From Oleidesulfovibrio sp047973035 (GTDB lineage Bacteria > Desulfobacterota > Desulfovibrionia > Desulfovibrionales > Desulfovibrionaceae), in the NCBI RefSeq assembly GCF_047973035.1, contig NZ_JBKEBF010000037.1, positions 1 through 64,000 of the forward strand: a DNA stretch of 64,000 bases, read 5' to 3'. Both the position numbers and the translations under genes were made by a program. The notes beneath the pieces were generated by a model that worked only from the letters and a program-made list of their open reading frames with translations, did not search any database and was not told the origin of the DNA. Positions 1-7,877 of the stretch are shown piece after piece. The stretch's first letter is position 1. Every line of letters starts with the position of its first letter.

Positions 1-2
1 AG

Positions 3-173
3 CATGACCTCGCCTATGAACAGATAGAAAACGAGGCGGACAGGAGGTGGGCTGACAAGCATTTCCTGCGCTGTATGGAGGCACATGGCCATCCGGCGTC
101 AGGAAAGGTGTTTTTCGTGCTAATACGCTGTGGAGGCTGGCTTTCTTTCGTGCTGCGCAGGTTTCGCGACTGA
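3..173 (+). CDS. C-terminal part of a DUF1353-like phage protein (partial)
   Basis: The reading frame enters from the left edge and stops at 171-173, giving 56 residues. It starts HDLAYEQ and contains EADRRWADKHFLRCM followed by a Gly-Gly-Trp near the end. An HD-x-x-Y motif, then ADR-x-F-x-x-x-M, then a short hydrophobic stretch with GGW resembles the C-terminal half of DUF1353 proteins, which occur in prophages and phage tail/lysis regions. The start lies outside the window, so the full length and neighbours are unknown. The assignment rests on remembered family pattern only. If right, mobile or phage DNA lies directly left of the truncated gtrB gene. Confidence 0.5.
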   Translation, partial: HDLAYEQIENEADRRWADKHFLRCMEAHGHPASGKVFFVLIRCGGWLSFVLRRFRD

Positions 174-185
174 GCAGCTTGGAAA

Positions 186-238
186 TCTCAAATAATTAGA
201 GCGCGTCTCAAATAATTCGAACAAGAATCTCAAATAAA
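186..238. repeat. Three short direct repeats at a mobile-DNA junction
   Basis: The motif TCTCAAATAATT occurs at 186-197 and 206-217, and a variant TCTCAAATAAA at 228-238, with a period of about 20-22 bases. The array lies between the phage-type gene fragment and the first recognisable part of gtrB. Closely spaced subterminal repeats are typical of transposase-binding ends (for example in IS21-like elements) or integrase arm sites. Which of these applies cannot be decided here. Confidence 0.5.
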
Positions 239-245
239 GTTTTCC

Positions 246-647
246 GGCCTACCGGGCTTTCGCACTACGAATGTTTGCTTTGAGCGCCCCCCGCGGTGTG
301 CCGGCACCACAAAGTGGAAGCCTCATAAATTAGTGGGTCTTGCCATTAACGGTCTTACTTCTTTTTCGATAGTACCACTAAGAGCAGCGTCATTCCTTGG
401 GGCAACTATCTCTTTCCTCGCTTTTTTATTCGGAATTTTTGTAATCATAAAACGACTACTGTATGGCGACCCTGTGCAAGGCTATGCATCATTAATGGCA
501 GCTATGGTCTTTCTAGGCGGTATTCAGCTGCTTGCCCTCGGCATCATCGGCGAGTACATCGGAAAAATATATACCGAATCAAAACGGCGGCCTTTATATA
601 TTATTACAGACTCTTATGAAAACACCCCCAAACAAAAACAGACATGA
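246..647 (+). pseudogene. gtrB: gtrB-like polyprenyl-phosphate glycosyltransferase, 5' truncated
   Basis: Family members transfer a sugar from a nucleotide donor to undecaprenyl phosphate for O-antigen or glycan modification. They have an N-terminal GT-2 catalytic domain and two C-terminal membrane helices. Only the end of the catalytic domain and the helices remain. In-frame sequence from about 249 reads LPGFRTTNVCFERPPRCAGT, matching the end of the GT-2 domain, then TSFSIVPLR, then helices near 385-460 and 495-560. No start codon fits, because the frame runs back into the direct repeats and meets TAA at 213-215. A restart at GTG 333 would give 104 residues without the catalytic DxD region. 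The stop overlaps the start of gtrA (ATGA), so this was an operon. Loss of function is inferred. Confidence 0.8.
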
Positions 648-1108
648 AACACTCCCATCCCTTATTCCGCGGCAAAGCGCTTACACCCTTAAAGCAACAT
701 GCTCATATTTTTCGCTTTTTGATTGCAGGAGCACTTAATACACTCATACACTTTCTCATATTTGGTGCACTAATTGCCCAGGACATCACAGTTGTTGCAG
801 CAAACATTTGCGCCTTTCTTACAGCGAATATATGCTCTTTCTTTATATCCTCTTTCTTTGTCTTTAAAGTGAGGGTGACGGGCCTTATATACTATTTAAA
901 ATTCTTATTAGGTTCACTTGTTGGAGTGTTTATCAGCTGGTCAGTTGCAAAGCTATGCACGAACCTCTCATTGCATCCGTACTATACAGTCATAGGCACG
1001 GCATTGTTAATTCCTCCTGTCAGCTATACACTACAGAAGGTTGTTTTCAACTTTTCCCCTAGCAACAAGCCCATACCGACAGCAAAACCTAATTCACGCC
1101 ACCAGTAA
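644..1108 (+). CDS. gtrA: GtrA-family membrane protein (putative lipid-linked sugar flippase)
   Basis: A 154-residue integral membrane protein with four hydrophobic segments, starting FRFLIAGALNTLIHFLIFGA, the N-terminal signature of the GtrA family (PF04138). GtrA proteins are thought to flip undecaprenyl-phosphate-linked sugars made by GtrB to the periplasmic face. The ATG overlaps the stop of the truncated gtrB by four bases, so the two were translationally coupled. With gtrB lacking its catalytic part, this gene may have lost its partner unless another GtrB works in trans. It converges on the M48 peptidase gene 18 bases away. I see no clear terminator between them. Confidence 0.85.
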   Translation: MKHSHPLFRGKALTPLKQHAHIFRFLIAGALNTLIHFLIFGALIAQDITVVAANICAFLTANICSFFISSFFVFKVRVTGLIYYLKFLLGSLVGVFISWSVAKLCTNLSLHPYYTVIGTALLIPPVSYTLQKVVFNFSPSNKPIPTAKPNSRHQ

Positions 1109-1126
1109 GCAGTCTTATTTTCCTTT

Positions 1127-2440
1127 CTATTGGCTGTTAACAGAAATACTCATTGCCTCCAACGCCTGCAGGCGTTGGACTAGCGGCGGATGGGTGTAGT
1201 GTAACGCCACCTGTAAGGGATGCGGTGTCAAGTTCGACAGGTTTTCAGACGCGAGCTTGCGCAACGCGGTTCGCAAAACGTCCGGTCTGCCTGTGGTCTT
1301 AGCAGCAAAAGCATCTGCCGCGTACTCGTTACGACGGGTCAGCACAAAAAAGCCCATACCTGTCAGCAGTGACACGGGGGTAAACAGGAGCGAAAAAAAG
1401 ACAAGTCCGGCATGGGCCGAAACATTGTGAACCCCGAATGCCGCAAACAGCTGCGGTTCAGTCAAAAAGAATGAAAGCAGCCACAGCATAAAACCTGTTC
1501 GCGCAACGCTGATTATCATCATTACGGGCACGTGCCCCAACTTGCAGTGGCCTACTTCATGCGCCACAACTGCAACGACTTCCTCTTCATCCAGTTTTCC
1601 CATCAACGTATCAAACAGCGCTATGCGTCGCTCTTTGCCAAGTCCGGTGAAGTACGCATTCACCTTTGCGCTACGGCGCGAGCCATCCACGGCAAACAGG
1701 CCGGAAATACGATACCCCTGCCGCTCGACATACACCTGAATCGCGTTGCGCAAGCTTCCGTCCGGCAACGGCGTAAAGGTATTAAAAAGAGGCAGCAAAT
1801 ACCGCGGCGCTAAAAAAGTAAGCAGCAACGAAATCACTGTCACCAACCCCCACACAGGCAGCCATGCCTCTGCGCCGAGCCACAAAAGCAGCCACAAAAC
1901 ACCCGCAGCAAGCGGACCGCCGATAATTACCGTCAGTAAAAAGCCCTTGATTCTGTCAGCGACAAACGTGGCTGGTGTTGTTTTGTTAAATCCAAAGCGC
2001 GCCTCATGCACAAACGTGTGCCAGATGGAAAACGGCAAAGAAAGAACACCGGAAAGCAGCATAAGCAGGGCAAAAAAGCACAGGCCGATAATAATTTCAC
2101 TGCCGGTTCCGCTGGTTCCGCCTGTTCCGGAGGTTGCGATGCCTGCCCACTCTGCAATCCGGCCTCCCGCACCGCGCGAAACAGCATCAGCCCAGCCGAA
2201 CCCGCCCAGCAGCAAAAAGCCCAGAAATGCTCCAGTGCTGATTGTGTCCTGAATAATATTCAGCTTCATGCCTGCGGCAGCGTACTTCTGCGATCTGGCA
2301 TAGCATTCTTCATTCATGCTGCCTTCAAATTCTGCAGGCAGCTTGGCACCCAACCTGCCAAGGCCCAACACAGCACCGGTTGTCTGCAACATCCAGCCGC
2401 CGATTATCGCCGCCAGCACAATTATCAGATATATATTCAT
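1127..2440 (-). CDS. M48-family membrane zinc metallopeptidase (Ste24/HtpX-like)
   Basis: 437 residues. The ATG at 2440 is chosen because AAGGA lies about eight bases upstream; a longer frame to 2497 has no such support. The protein begins with a hydrophobic helix (MNIYLIIVLAAIIGG), has further membrane segments, then VVAHEVGHCKLGH containing the zinc-binding HExxH site, two more helices, and RRNEYAADAFA, whose Glu supplies the third zinc ligand. This order matches CAAX-protease-like Ste24 peptidases (M48A). Bacterial members act in the inner membrane, probably in membrane protein quality control; the substrate is unknown. It appears monocistronic. The neighbouring phn operon, on the same strand, has its own terminator. 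Confidence 0.85.
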   Translation of the reverse strand: MNIYLIIVLAAIIGGWMLQTTGAVLGLGRLGAKLPAEFEGSMNEECYARSQKYAAAGMKLNIIQDTISTGAFLGFLLLGGFGWADAVSRGAGGRIAEWAGIATSGTGGTSGTGSEIIIGLCFFALLMLLSGVLSLPFSIWHTFVHEARFGFNKTTPATFVADRIKGFLLTVIIGGPLAAGVLWLLLWLGAEAWLPVWGLVTVISLLLTFLAPRYLLPLFNTFTPLPDGSLRNAIQVYVERQGYRISGLFAVDGSRRSAKVNAYFTGLGKERRIALFDTLMGKLDEEEVVAVVAHEVGHCKLGHVPVMMIISVARTGFMLWLLSFFLTEPQLFAAFGVHNVSAHAGLVFFSLLFTPVSLLTGMGFFVLTRRNEYAADAFAAKTTGRPDVLRTALRKLASENLSNLTPHPLQVALHYTHPPLVQRLQALEAMSISVNSQ

Positions 2441-2811
2441 GGGTACGTCCTTACTTTTTTGCGGAATACGAAAACAGGCAATCACCCTGCACGACAAGCC
2501 CTATATACTGCAACCTGTTTTGATCTAGCAAACAAAGAGAATGCGCACTTTCAATCTATTCTTTGTAAAACCATGTCTCTTACCTGCCCTCCGGCACGTT
2601 GCCTCCGCAGCAAAGGCACATGGTGCAGCCGACAACTCTTGAGCGAACGGCCCCTTGATCCGAAAAAATGCTATACGGAGAGCCGATATGTCTTCCATCC
2701 CCCTTTCTCCTGCCTGCAATGATAAGAAGTGCAAAACAACAACCGTTCCGGCTGACACCCGCAAGCAGACAGAAATTACCGGCAACAGCCTTTCTGCTCG
2801 GCACAGCGCAC
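2441..2811. other. Non-coding gap between phn operon and M48 gene
   Basis: About 370 bases lie between the phn operon terminator and the start of the M48 gene. Frames here are short, lack ribosome binding sites and show no recognisable protein. Apart from AAGGA just upstream of the M48 start, no regulatory motif stands out. Confidence 0.6.
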
Positions 2812-2846
2812 AAAAAAAGCCGCTGCATCATGTGATGCAGCGGCTT
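2812..2846 (-). terminator. Rho-independent terminator of the phn operon
   Basis: Perfect 14-bp stem AAGCCGCTGCATCA (2817-2830) / TGATGCAGCGGCTT (2833-2846) with a 2-base loop. Read on the minus strand it is followed by a run of T from the A tract at 2812-2818. It lies 24 bases beyond the stop of the last phnE. Confidence 0.9.
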
Positions 2847-2869
2847 TACAGACAATACAAACCCGCAGG

Positions 2870-3667
2870 TTAGATGATGCGCTTACGAATCTGGGTTACA
2901 AGCACTTCTGCAAGAATAACCACAACAAAGATGCACACCAGAATAAGTGACACACGGGTCCACTGGAACAGGTTCAGCGCAGAATCAAGCGCAACACCGA
3001 TACCACCCGCACCGACAAGGCCGATGACAGATGACTCTCGTACGTTGATGTCCCAACGGAACAGTGCGATGCTCCAGAACGCAGGAGAAACCTGCGGCCA
3101 GTATGCTTTCATAAAGATACTGGGCCAAGGAGCGCCTGCTGCGCGCATGGCTTCCACAGGGCCTTTGTGAGCTTCTTCCAGCGCTTCGCCAAAAAGCTTG
3201 CCCACAAAACCGATAGAACGCACACCGATGGTCACAACACCGGCCAGAGTGCCGGGGCCGAAAATAGCCACAAACAGCAAAGCCCAGACCAGCGAGTTGA
3301 CGGAACGCGACGATACCAGAATAAGTGTTGCCAGCCAGTTAAGGGCAGGCACCTGACACACGTTTCGCGCAGCCATAACGCCGACCGGCAAAGCAAGAAC
3401 AAGCGTCAGCAGCGTTCCCAACGTGGCAATATGCAGGGTCTCCACAAGTCCGGCGTGTACGCCTTCATAGTAGAAGCCGAAATCCACAGGCCACATGCGG
3501 TGGAAAAGGTCTGCAACCTGAGTCGGTGCATCCATAAGAAATTCAGGGATAACCTGAACAGTCCGGAACGACCACGCCAGAAGCAGGCCAGCACACAAAA
3601 AAACAGCGAAACGGGCAAGCCGTTCTGCGGGGGTAAAGCGCACCCATTCACGATCTGCGACATTCAT
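2870..3667 (-). CDS. phnE: Phosphonate/phosphite-type ABC transporter permease (second PhnE)
   Basis: 265-residue inner-membrane permease with about six helices. It carries the EAA-type loop read as GKLFGEALEEAHKGPVEAMR, followed by AAGAPWP, the contact point for the ATPase in binding-protein-dependent permeases and typical of PhnE. A GGGGG ribosome binding site lies just before ATG 3667, and the start overlaps the end of the upstream permease gene (ATGA). Two PhnE-like permeases probably form a heterodimeric channel. The operon order is phnD-phnC-phnE-phnE and this gene is last before the terminator. No C-P lyase (phnG-M) or phosphite dehydrogenase gene is present nearby, so the ligand could be phosphonate, phosphite or another organophosphorus compound. 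Confidence 0.88.
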   Translation of the reverse strand: MNVADREWVRFTPAERLARFAVFLCAGLLLAWSFRTVQVIPEFLMDAPTQVADLFHRMWPVDFGFYYEGVHAGLVETLHIATLGTLLTLVLALPVGVMAARNVCQVPALNWLATLILVSSRSVNSLVWALLFVAIFGPGTLAGVVTIGVRSIGFVGKLFGEALEEAHKGPVEAMRAAGAPWPSIFMKAYWPQVSPAFWSIALFRWDINVRESSVIGLVGAGGIGVALDSALNLFQWTRVSLILVCIFVVVILAEVLVTQIRKRII

Positions 3668-4452
3668 CGGAATACCCCCTTCACGCGCTGCGCAAGGAAC
3701 TCACTCACCATAACCAGTACGATTATAGAAATGAGGATGGCACAGACAAAGTCGTAATCGTAACGCTGGAACGCGGCGGACAAGGTGCCGCCGATACCAC
3801 CCGCACCCACGATGCCGATCATGGTCGAATTACGCAGGTTGGCGTCAGTCTGATACGTGGCAAAGCCGATGAAGCGGTTCAGCACCTGCGGCAGAACGGC
3901 AAAAATAAGCACCGAAAAAAACGGAGCACCGGCAGCACGCATAGCTTCAACAGGTTTGAGCGAAATTTCCTCGATGGCTTCGGCAAAAAGTTTACCGATA
4001 AAACCGATGGAGGCGAAGATGAGCGTCAGAATCCCCGCCAGCGGACCGAAACCAACTGCCTTAACGAAGAGAATGGCAAAAATGACAGGGTGAAACGAGC
4101 GGCAGATGGCAATAAAACCACGGCTGGGCCAAGTGAGCCAGTCAGGCATCATGTTACGCGCCGCCATAAGACCGATGGGCAAGGAGATAAACACCCCGAA
4201 AGCTGAAGAAATAATCGCAATCTGAAGTGTTTCCAGCAGGTTGCTTATCAGCAGCTGCCAACGGGCAAAACTGGGCGGAATCATGGCGCCAAGAAAGCGC
4301 TGGGCGTTGTCTATACCGGTAACAAAACGATCAAACGAAATATCCAGCGACTGCGATGCCCAGATGCAGTAAAGCACGACAAGCAGATAGCCCAGCCGCG
4401 CCCAGTAGTTCGGCCTGAACGGTGCAGGGCGTTTTATGGCTTGGGAACTCAT
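3664..4452 (-). CDS. phnE: Phosphonate/phosphite-type ABC transporter permease (first PhnE)
   Basis: 262 residues from ATG 4452, preceded by GAGGAT at a suitable distance. A TTG nine bases upstream would add three residues and is less likely. Predicted helices include LGYLLVVLYCIWA and later segments. The cytoplasmic EAA loop reads GKLFAEAIEEISLKPVEAMR, then AAGAP, close to that of the downstream permease, so the two are paralogous partners. The start codon overlaps the phnC stop (ATGA) and its own stop overlaps the next phnE start, so all are tightly coupled. It would form half of the membrane channel of the importer. Confidence 0.88.
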   Translation of the reverse strand: MSSQAIKRPAPFRPNYWARLGYLLVVLYCIWASQSLDISFDRFVTGIDNAQRFLGAMIPPSFARWQLLISNLLETLQIAIISSAFGVFISLPIGLMAARNMMPDWLTWPSRGFIAICRSFHPVIFAILFVKAVGFGPLAGILTLIFASIGFIGKLFAEAIEEISLKPVEAMRAAGAPFFSVLIFAVLPQVLNRFIGFATYQTDANLRNSTMIGIVGAGGIGGTLSAAFQRYDYDFVCAILISIIVLVMVSEFLAQRVKGVFR

Positions 4453-5240
4453 TTCAACCAATCCTCGCCGCCGTAGATTTCTTTCAGGTGCTCGTTGGCC
4501 ATATCTTCAGGCTTGCCGTCGAACACAACCACGCCTTTACTCATGCCGATAATTCGGTCAGCAAAGCGTCGTCCCAGAGTCACATCGTGAATGTTCACCA
4601 GAACGGGAATTCTGTTACGGGTGGCCACTTCGCCAAGAAGTTCCATAATTTCAACAGAAGTTTTGGGGTCGAGAGACGATGTAGGCTCGTCCGCCAGCAG
4701 AATTTCAGGTTGCTGCATAACAGCGCGGGCAATCCCCACACGCTGACGCTGACCACCGGAAAGTTCGTCTGCTCTGGCTTGTGCGAAGTCAGCAAGGCCT
4801 ACCATATCAAGCAGGTCATACGCACGGTTGATGTCTTCTGCCGGAAATTTGCGCATCCATGCACGCAGGGACGAAATGTAGCCCAGACGCCCGCAGAGCA
4901 CGTTTTCCATAACGGTCAGGCGCTCTACAAGGTTAAACTCCTGAAACACCATGCCTATACGGCGGCGCATTGCGCGCAGGTCTTTGCCGCGCAAGGCGCA
5001 CAAATCCACGCCGCCCAGCCGGATGCTGCCCGAGGTAGGCTCGATGAGCCTGTTAATGCAACGCAGCAGCGTACTTTTGCCGGTGCCGGAAGGCCCGATG
5101 ATCGCTGTGGTGCTGCATCCGTCAATAGTAAGACTGATGTCTTTAAGAACCGCTTTGCCGCGGACATATTCTTTACGAAGATGTTCAATGACCAGTGACG
5201 TTCCGCTATCGGATACGTTCTGTGCTGTTGCCTGAGTCAC
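4449..5240 (-). CDS. phnC: Phosphonate/phosphite-type ABC transporter ATPase
   Basis: 263-residue ATP-binding subunit. It has Walker A GPSGTGKST, Q-loop VFQEFNLV, signature LSGGQRQRVGIARA, Walker B ILLADEPTSSLD and the switch His in VNIHDVTL. The PhnC-type spacing between Q loop and signature fits the neighbouring permeases. I place the start at GTG 5240 because AAAGGA lies nine bases upstream; the frame continues to 5306 without another good site. It energises uptake through the two PhnE subunits. The gap to phnD is about 100 bases, with no terminator that I can see. Confidence 0.88.
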   Translation of the reverse strand: MTQATAQNVSDSGTSLVIEHLRKEYVRGKAVLKDISLTIDGCSTTAIIGPSGTGKSTLLRCINRLIEPTSGSIRLGGVDLCALRGKDLRAMRRRIGMVFQEFNLVERLTVMENVLCGRLGYISSLRAWMRKFPAEDINRAYDLLDMVGLADFAQARADELSGGQRQRVGIARAVMQQPEILLADEPTSSLDPKTSVEIMELLGEVATRNRIPVLVNIHDVTLGRRFADRIIGMSKGVVVFDGKPEDMANEHLKEIYGGEDWLK

Positions 5241-5342
5241 TGCTGACTTTCCTTTGTGTAAAACCCTGAAAACATGGACAGTGGGCATCAGAAACCTGAC
5301 ACCCACTGTTTACCGTAACTAATAGGAATTAACCAGAAAGAA

Positions 5343-6368
5343 CTATTGCTTTGCTTTGGCTGCTTTCTTGGCCTTGGCTTCAGCTTCTTTCTTGGCAATG
5401 GCTTCCAGACCGGCCTGGTTGAAGCTCTCACCGTTGGCATCTGCGATGTCACGGATGATTGCCCAGTCTTTTTCGTAGGTCACGGGGAAGAAACGGTCAG
5501 CGCCGCCAAAGGTCTTCTGCATGGCAGGAGTAAAGCGGTACTCAAGGAAGGCTTCGCGGATCTGCTGAACCAGTTCAGGCTTCAGGTCATGTGCATAACC
5601 GAAGGAAGAAGTGGGGAACTGATCGCTTTCCCATACAACACGGAAGTCGTCAGCGTTGATACGACCGGCTTTAGCCATACGCTTGAACACGTCGCCGGCA
5701 ACGGGTGCTGCGTCGTAGTCGCCGTAGGCTACGCCCAGAATGGACTGGTCGTGCTTGCCGGAGTACACAACCGTGTAGTCCTGATCAGGAGTGATGCCCA
5801 GCTTGGGGAAAAGTGCACGGGGTGCAAGGTTGCCGGAATTGGAAGAAGCGGAGGTATGAGCCACGCGCTTGCCTTTAAGGTCGGCAATGGTCTTGATGTC
5901 GCTGTCTTTGCGGGTGATCAGCAGCAGACGGTAGCCCTGAAATTCTGTTTCAAAGCCTTTTACGGCGATGGGCACGTAACCGGCAAGGTTAACTGCATAG
6001 CAGGTGGGGCCGGTGGAGAAGCCTGCAATGTGCAGACGGCCGGAACGCATGGCTTCTACTTCTGCAGCGTTAGACTGCACGGTGTAGTAAATAACGCGTT
6101 TACCGGTCTTCTTTTCCAAGTATGCCTGAAAATCGGCAAAAGCGTCCTGATACACGGCAGGGTCTTCTACCGGAGTATAGGTGAATACCAGCGTGCTGGG
6201 ATCCTTAAACTCCGCAGGATTTTTGGGGGCGTCGGCCACAAGGTCTTTGTTTTCATCGCAGTATGCTGCATCCAGAGCACCGCGGAAGCCGCAATCATCG
6301 GCAAAGGCTGCCGTTGCCAAGCCCATAAAGGCCACAATAGCCAGCAGACAGGTCCACTTCCTCAACAT
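5343..6368 (-). CDS. phnD: Phosphonate/phosphite-type periplasmic binding protein
   Basis: 341 residues with a clean Sec signal peptide (positively charged start, LLAIVAFMGLATAAFA, cleavage near residue 23). The mature part has type II periplasmic-binding features of PhnD/PtxB proteins: VFTYTPVEDPAVYQDAF near the N terminus, an ADLKGKRVAHTSASSNSG ligand-loop motif, and GKHDQSILGVAYGDYDAAPV in the second lobe. The C terminus is a short Lys/Ala-rich tail (AKKEAEAKAKKAAKAKQ), unusual but compatible with a soluble periplasmic protein. GGAGT lies upstream of ATG 6368. It is first in the operon. The exact ligand cannot be read from the sequence. Confidence 0.88.
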   Translation of the reverse strand: MLRKWTCLLAIVAFMGLATAAFADDCGFRGALDAAYCDENKDLVADAPKNPAEFKDPSTLVFTYTPVEDPAVYQDAFADFQAYLEKKTGKRVIYYTVQSNAAEVEAMRSGRLHIAGFSTGPTCYAVNLAGYVPIAVKGFETEFQGYRLLLITRKDSDIKTIADLKGKRVAHTSASSNSGNLAPRALFPKLGITPDQDYTVVYSGKHDQSILGVAYGDYDAAPVAGDVFKRMAKAGRINADDFRVVWESDQFPTSSFGYAHDLKPELVQQIREAFLEYRFTPAMQKTFGGADRFFPVTYEKDWAIIRDIADANGESFNQAGLEAIAKKEAEAKAKKAAKAKQ

Positions 6369-6878
6369 AGTCCACTCCTTAAATGGTGATACGATCGTGC
6401 TACAGCGGTCGCCCGATTCCTCCCGGTGCAGACCGCCGCATAAAAAACCTCTGACAAGATAAATAATATCACGTAATTCTCAAAGCTTTTTTTCGGATAT
6501 AATCAGATGACAAGCGGCATTATACACAATTGAACACACTGATTTCTTTACTGAAAAACATACACCCTTTTTTGTAACGCGATTACAAACTGCAAGCACT
6601 CACGCCACATAAAAACAGCAGCACAACATCCGTTCAGCCGCGTTACAAAAACTCAAAATATTCCCAGCAGATTAACAGGTATCGAAGCATATACGTTGCC
6701 GGACATGCAGCAGGTGAAAAAACGGTAAAACGAGCTTTTGTCCGGCGGGCATGGTTTCCCTTGTTGCAATATGAAATTATGCTTTTTTCATCTGCCGGAC
6801 GACACCAATGCAGCGGCCCACGTTTTACGCGAAGTCGAAGAATAGAACACAGCTTTTATCAAAACCGAGCGCAGTAAC
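6369..6878. other. phn operon promoter region
   Basis: About 500 A+T-rich bases lie upstream of phnD. On the minus strand there is a TATAAT at 6524-6519, but the matching -35 (AGAAAT) is poor. A perfect dyad at 6571-6589 and another TTACAAA half-site near 6643 are the most structured elements. No gene is evident. Confidence 0.5.
6571..6589. promoter_or_regulatory. Candidate operator dyad upstream of phnD
   Basis: Perfect inverted repeat TTTGTAA (6571-6577) - 5 bases - TTACAAA (6583-6589), with an extra TTACAAA half-site at about 6643. It lies some 200 bases upstream of phnD and between the phn operon and glpR. The regulator is unknown; the half-site differs from the TTCG-type half-site proposed for GlpR. 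Confidence 0.45.
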
Positions 6879-6907
6879 AAAAAAAGCCCCGCACAACGTA
6901 CGGGGCT
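6879..6907 (-). terminator. Rho-independent terminator of glpR
   Basis: Stem AGCCCCG (6885-6891) / CGGGGCT (6901-6907) with a 9-base loop. On the minus strand it is followed by at least seven T. It lies 25 bases downstream of the glpR stop. Confidence 0.9.
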
Positions 6908-6932
6908 GAAACTGCGATATGACGGCAGAACG

Positions 6933-7697
6933 CTAAGCAAGAAACAATTCCGCGCCGGATTCGCGTACCAGTGTTTCCCATTCCGGCGATGGCAGCGGGC
7001 CATTGGAAAAGAGCGCAGTCAGGTCGCCCAGACGAGCCACGCGAACCATAGCGGGCCGCCCGAACTTCGAGTTGTCCGTCACCATATAAACGTGACGCGA
7101 ACAGTCAATTATGGTTCGGGCTACGGCCACTTCGCGGTAATCATAATCCAACAGGTTACCTTCTTCATCAATGCCGGAAATGCCTATGATGCCATAATCA
7201 ACGCGGAATTCGCGGATAAACCGTTCTGCACTGGGACCTACTATCCCGTTGTCCCTGTGCCGCACAGAACCACCTGCTACAACCACGTCATTTGTTGCGT
7301 TCTGGGCAAGGATAGAAGCCACATTCAGACTGTTGGTTACAACTCTCAGCCCCTGATGATTTAAAAGCGCGCGCGCAACAGCTTCGGTGGTGGTTCCGAT
7401 GTTGATACACAGCGAAGCCCCTTCGGGAATGTGCTCTGCCACCAGTTCACCGATGCGCTTTTTTTCATCCATGAACATGGATTTGCGCTGGTCATACACA
7501 ATATTGTTGGAGCCTAACGGAACCCCTGCCCCGCCATGAAAGCGTTGCAGGCGGCCCTCTGCAGCCAGCGTATTTATATCTTTACGGATCGTCTGCGGGG
7601 TCACGCCAAAGCGGGTCGCCAACTCTTCAATGGTGGCGTAGCCACGCTCTGCCAGAAACTCCTGTAACGATTTGTGTCGTATCGCGCTTTTACTCAT
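6933..7697 (-). CDS. glpR: GlpR-type DeoR-family repressor
   Basis: 254 residues with an N-terminal winged helix-turn-helix (residues 8-57: ATIEELATRFGVTPQTIRKD, then LQRFHGGAG) and a C-terminal DeoR sugar-phosphate sensor domain (IGTTTEAVARALL, VTNSLNVA, GIIGISGID, DNSKFGR). These match Escherichia coli GlpR closely, including the H-G-G-A stretch after the HTH and the ISGID and SKFGR motifs. GlpR represses glycerol-3-phosphate genes and is released by glycerol 3-phosphate. A glpD gene lies about 2.8 kb away with a TTCG...CGAA dyad at its start. It is a single gene with its own terminator. Regulation of the adjacent phn operon is possible but unsupported. Confidence 0.85.
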   Translation of the reverse strand: MSKSAIRHKSLQEFLAERGYATIEELATRFGVTPQTIRKDINTLAAEGRLQRFHGGAGVPLGSNNIVYDQRKSMFMDEKKRIGELVAEHIPEGASLCINIGTTTEAVARALLNHQGLRVVTNSLNVASILAQNATNDVVVAGGSVRHRDNGIVGPSAERFIREFRVDYGIIGISGIDEEGNLLDYDYREVAVARTIIDCSRHVYMVTDNSKFGRPAMVRVARLGDLTALFSNGPLPSPEWETLVRESGAELFLA

Positions 7698-7877
7698 CCG
7701 CGCACTTTAGCCTTGCCACGCACAGAAAACAAGACCACTGCTTCACGGCTTTGCCTCTGAGCTCTCATCTTTCCGTGAATATGGACAGCCAATGTAACGG
7801 CGCGTATCATGCGCGCATCCGCAATTATTCACACACAATTTTCACTTTTGCTTATCAGCCAGGATGCAGGATTTTTT

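Noticed and set aside
5346..6389. Long open frame on the plus strand opposite phnD (347 codons)
   Set aside because: It is antisense to a clear binding protein, has no family match or ribosome binding site, and arises from codon bias.
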